The notes beneath the pieces are model-generated. The model saw only the letters and a program-made list of their open reading frames with translations. It did no database searches and was not told the DNA's origin. Shown in pieces: positions 51,925 through 54,456 of a stretch of 54,456 nt of DNA. Where the stretch lies: contig CAJIYZ010000047.1 of the NCBI GenBank assembly GCA_905181675.1, forward strand, positions 1 through 54,456. Direction: 5' to 3'. The translations under genes and the position numbers were made by a program. Source of the stretch: Bacteroidetes bacterium MED-G20 (GTDB lineage Bacteria > Bacteroidota > Bacteroidia > Flavobacteriales_D > Parvicellaceae). The first letter of the stretch is position 1; each line of letters starts with the position of its first letter.

Positions 51925-54015
51925 TTATTTTCCTTTATCCATTTTGTCTTTAAGAGCAGATAAAGCTTCTAAATCCCCAAGAGTAGTTTTTTCTCTAGAA
52001 TCGTTAATTGTTCTAACAGCTCTACTAGTTTTAGAAGCTGTTGATTTAGCTTTTTTAGCTTCAACCTCTCCCCAAACTTTAGTATGAGAAACTAATATTT
52101 TCTTAGATTCTTTATTGAACTCTAATATTACAAATTGCGTTTTCTCCTCTTCAGATACATAAGAACCATCTTCTTTTTTCATATGCTTTGCAGGACAATA
52201 AGCCTCAACACCGTATTCCATAGATACAATACCAGCTTTGTCTTTAAGCTTTATTACTGTTCCATCATGGCTAGAATTCATTGTAAAGACTGTTTCATAA
52301 ACATCCCAAGGATTTTCTTGAAGTTGCTTATGACCTAAACTTAATCTTCTATTTTCGGCATCTAGTTCTAGAACAACTACATCTAATTCGTCACCTACAT
52401 TACAAAACTCTGATGGATGTTTGAACTTCTTATCCCAAGAAAGATCAGAAATATGAATTAGACCATCAATTCCTTCTTCTAACTCAACAAATACTCCAAA
52501 GTTGGTAAAGTTTCTAACTTTTGATGTATGCTTAGATTCTAATGGATACTTCTTATCAATATTTTCCCAAGGATCTGGAATTAATTGCTTAATTCCTAAA
52601 GACATCTTACGTTCTTCTTTATCAAGGGTTAAAACTACTGCTTCCACCTCGTCTGTTACTTTTAAGAAATCATTTGCGGTTCTTAAATGTTGACTCCAGC
52701 TCATTTCAGAAACATGTACCAGTCCTTCAACACCAGGTGCAATCTCTATAAAAGCACCGTAATCAGCAATTACAACTACATTACCTTTTACTTTGTCGCC
52801 TATTTTTAAATCTTTATTAAGAGAATCCCATGGATGTTCAGACAATTGTTTTAGACCCAATGCAATACGTTTCTTATTATCATCAAAATCCAAAATAACT
52901 ACTTTTATTTTATCATCTAGAGTAACCAATTCTTCTGGATGATTGACTCTTCCCCATGAAAGGTCGGTGATATGGATTAAACCATCTACACCACCTAAAT
53001 CAATAAACACACCGTAAGAAGTGATATTTTTAACAATTCCTTCTAAAACTTGTCCTTTTTCAAGGCCAGACATGATTTGTTTTTTCTGTTCTTCGATCTC
53101 AGCTTCAATGAGTGCTTTATGTGAAACAACAACATTTTTGAATTCTTTATTGATCTTAACCACCTTAAATTCCATGTTTTTACCAACAAACTGATCGTAA
53201 TCTCTAATTGGCTTTACATCTATTTGAGAACCAGGTAAAAATGCTTCAATTCCAAAAACATCTACAATTAATCCACCTTTAGTTCTACACTTAACATATC
53301 CAGTAATAATTTCACCAGTTCCTAAAACCTCATTAACTCTTATCCAAGCCAAATGTGTTCTAGCAGTTTTGTGAGAAACTACTAATTGACCTGTTTTGTC
53401 TTCCATATTTTCTATATATAGGTCAACAGAATCTCCAATAGCTAAATCTTGATTGTATCTAAATTCGTTTTTTTGAACAACACCTTCACTTTTGTAATTG
53501 ATATTAATTACAACTTCTTTTTTTGTTATGGCAATTACTAAACCTTGGATTAATGATTTCTCCTCAATTTGAGTAAGTGTACCATCATACATGTCATTTA
53601 ACTTAGTTCTTTCAGCAGCAGAATATGAATCAGTTTCTTCAGCCTCAAAAGTATCCCAATCAAAAACAGCAGGTACTTTCTTCTCTATCTTTGGAGTAAC
53701 TGATTTTGTTTCTAAACTTTCAGTACTTGAAACAACGTCTTCAATAGTTTTTGAGGTAGCTTTTTCTGTAATTCTTGGTTTTTTTGGAGTAACTGTCTCT
53801 TTCTTGGCAATAGTCGCTGCTTTATTTGGTGCAGCTGTCTCTTTCTTTACAGTAGTCTTTTTAGCAGCAGGTGCTTTCTTTGGAGCGGCTGTCTCTTTCT
53901 TTGCAGTAGTCTTTGCAGTAGTCTTTTTAGTAGTTGCTGCTTTCTTTGGTGCAGTCTTTTTTGGAGATGCTGCAGTTTTTTTGGCAGCTTTTGATTCTTT
54001 TTTATCTTCAGCCAT
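51925..54015 (-). CDS. rpsA: 30S ribosomal protein S1 with long lysine-rich N-terminal tail
   Basis: RNA-binding ribosomal protein needed for initiation on many mRNAs. It is 696 residues from ATG 54015 (MAEDKKESKAAKK); the track start 13 codons earlier is less likely. Six S1 repeats fill about residues 150-640, the best matches being GIVKNITSYGVFIDLGGVDGLIHITDLSW, GNVVVIADYGAFIEIAPGVEGLVHVSEMSW and SKVRNFTNFGVFVELEEGIDGLIHISDLSW. The first ~95 residues are Lys/Ala/Thr/Pro repeats (KKETAAPKKA, KKETAAPNKA, KKETVTPKKP), resembling histone H1 tails. Own promoter and terminator, with a leader of roughly 75 bases. Confidence 0.95.
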   Translation of the reverse strand: MAEDKKESKAAKKTAASPKKTAPKKAATTKKTTAKTTAKKETAAPKKAPAAKKTTVKKETAAPNKAATIAKKETVTPKKPRITEKATSKTIEDVVSSTESLETKSVTPKIEKKVPAVFDWDTFEAEETDSYSAAERTKLNDMYDGTLTQIEEKSLIQGLVIAITKKEVVININYKSEGVVQKNEFRYNQDLAIGDSVDLYIENMEDKTGQLVVSHKTARTHLAWIRVNEVLGTGEIITGYVKCRTKGGLIVDVFGIEAFLPGSQIDVKPIRDYDQFVGKNMEFKVVKINKEFKNVVVSHKALIEAEIEEQKKQIMSGLEKGQVLEGIVKNITSYGVFIDLGGVDGLIHITDLSWGRVNHPEELVTLDDKIKVVILDFDDNKKRIALGLKQLSEHPWDSLNKDLKIGDKVKGNVVVIADYGAFIEIAPGVEGLVHVSEMSWSQHLRTANDFLKVTDEVEAVVLTLDKEERKMSLGIKQLIPDPWENIDKKYPLESKHTSKVRNFTNFGVFVELEEGIDGLIHISDLSWDKKFKHPSEFCNVGDELDVVVLELDAENRRLSLGHKQLQENPWDVYETVFTMNSSHDGTVIKLKDKAGIVSMEYGVEAYCPAKHMKKEDGSYVSEEEKTQFVILEFNKESKKILVSHTKVWGEVEAKKAKSTASKTSRAVRTINDSREKTTLGDLEALSALKDKMDKGK

Positions 54016-54097
54016 AGGGCGTATATTTTTGTATCTCAGATAATGGTCTATCAAAAGAGTGGTTAATTTACTTGGACCATCAAGTATTTACGGGCGA

Positions 54098-54127
54098 CAA
54101 AAATAGTGAATTATATGTTTTATCCAA
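54098..54127 (-). promoter_or_regulatory. rpsA promoter (TTG-N19-TATTTTTG)
   Basis: On the minus strand TTG at 54127-54125 and TATTTTTG at 54105-54098 are 19 bases apart. Predicted transcription begins near 54092, leaving about 75 bases of leader before the ATG at 54015, enough for S1 autocontrol as known in E. coli (inference). Confidence 0.6.
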
Positions 54128-54192
54128 GAACAAATAATAATAATTAACACTAGTATGATTTTACAGTAAGAAATATATATATTTTTATAATC

Positions 54193-54456
54193 TTGAAACA
54201 AGAAAACATATATATGGCAAGATGCCTAGAATTAGGTAAAAAGGGAGCAGGGTTAGTTTCACCAAACCCCATGGTCGGATGTGTAATTGTTTACAATAAT
54301 AAAATTATTGGCGAAGGCTTTCATCAAAAATATGGTGAAAACCATGCTGAAGTAAATGCCATTAATATGGTGAAAAACAAAAATGAACTTCTTGGAGCGA
54401 CCCTATACGTAAACCTAGAACCATGTTCTCATTTCGGTAAAACACCACCTTGTTGT
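54193..54456 (+). CDS. ribD: Riboflavin biosynthesis protein RibD, deaminase domain (partial, runs off the window)
   Basis: N-terminal part of the bifunctional pyrimidine deaminase/reductase of riboflavin synthesis; 88 residues are visible and the frame is open at the window end. The deaminase motifs are [22 protein letters not shown], the zinc/catalytic NHAEVNAI and [13 protein letters not shown] (zinc cysteines). The family start normally includes a helix before the RCLEL segment, so I take the TTG at 54193 ([17 protein letters not shown]); the ATG at 54214 would cut that helix short. It is divergent from rpsA. Confidence 0.9.
   Translation, partial: MKQENIYMARCLELGKKGAGLVSPNPMVGCVIVYNNKIIGEGFHQKYGENHAEVNAINMVKNKNELLGATLYVNLEPCSHFGKTPPCC

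Noticed and set aside
53591-54043. 150-residue plus-strand ORF rich in Phe, Val and Ala, looking like a membrane protein
   Set aside because: It is the exact complement of the lysine-rich repeats in the rpsA tail; AAG/AAA repeats read as CTT/TTT on the other strand. No start signal or context supports it.

Overview
The window is a gene-dense, AT-rich stretch of chromosome from a member of the Bacteroidota, most likely a marine-type Flavobacteriia/Cryomorphaceae-like lineage. The evidence is a short primary sigma factor, repeated TTG-N(17-22)-TAnnTTTG promoters, a type IX secretion apparatus-family protein (PorP/SprF), secreted proteins with T9SS C-terminal domains (type A and gliding-motility C-terminal types), BshA of bacillithiol synthesis, a 650-residue alpha-beta fused 2-oxoacid dehydrogenase E1, and TonB receptors with a carboxypeptidase-like front domain. 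I see no tRNA, rRNA, CRISPR, insertion sequence, phage or integration site. It reads as core chromosome rather than an island, and no gap between genes exceeds 300 bases.

Layout. 1-5.6 kb (minus strand): an information-processing block rpsO-pnp-rpoD-rpe (rpe cut by the window edge), preceded by a small outer-membrane-like protein and pcm. 5.7-10.1 kb (plus): Gfo/Idh/MocA oxidoreductase, lipoprotein, polyprenyl-phosphate sugar transferase and 3-hydroxyacyl-CoA dehydrogenase. 10-16.9 kb: ECF sigma factor with a probable 47-residue small ORF behind it, uvrA, then cmk-truA-ABC exporter on the minus strand. 17-23.3 kb: a SiaB/SiaC-type phospho-switch pair (minus), diverging from methyltransferase-ZIP metal transporter-secreted protein-TonB receptor-phosphoribosyltransferase (plus). 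23.3-29.6 kb: a LuxC-like acyl-CoA reductase with beta-carbonic anhydrase, diverging from ferredoxin-hypothetical-serC-serA-DUF1015. 29.6-41.5 kb: sucC, LolD-like ATPase, PorP/SprF, acyl-CoA ligase, acyl-CoA carboxylase beta, bshA, a large T9SS-type secreted protein, fused E1. 41.5-50.9 kb: envelope proteins, a TerC family protein, GH3 enzyme, T9SS protein, thioredoxin-fold protein, DUF1573 protein and a Pif1/RecD-like helicase. 50.9-54.5 kb: sucD, rpsA, and the start of ribD.

How the parts fit. Central metabolism is scattered: sucC and sucD lie 20 kb apart, and serine synthesis is represented by serC-serA. Envelope and surface functions dominate the rest. The ZIP/TonB cluster can be read as a two-membrane metal import route (inference). 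The SiaB/SiaC pair suggests a phosphorylation switch whose phosphatase and output are elsewhere.

The most notable non-coding signals are: a strong hairpin plus T-run between rpsO and pnp; another that ends six bases before the cmk start; face-to-face promoters between the LuxC-like and ferredoxin genes; a helicase promoter so close to its ATG that the mRNA may be leaderless; and a run of convergent gene pairs that share one palindromic stop (TTAA or CTAG) or abut exactly. No obviously novel defence or mobile system is present. The best candidates for undescribed biology are the small ORF behind the ECF sigma gene, the histone-H1-like tail on ribosomal protein S1, and the orphan SiaBC switch.
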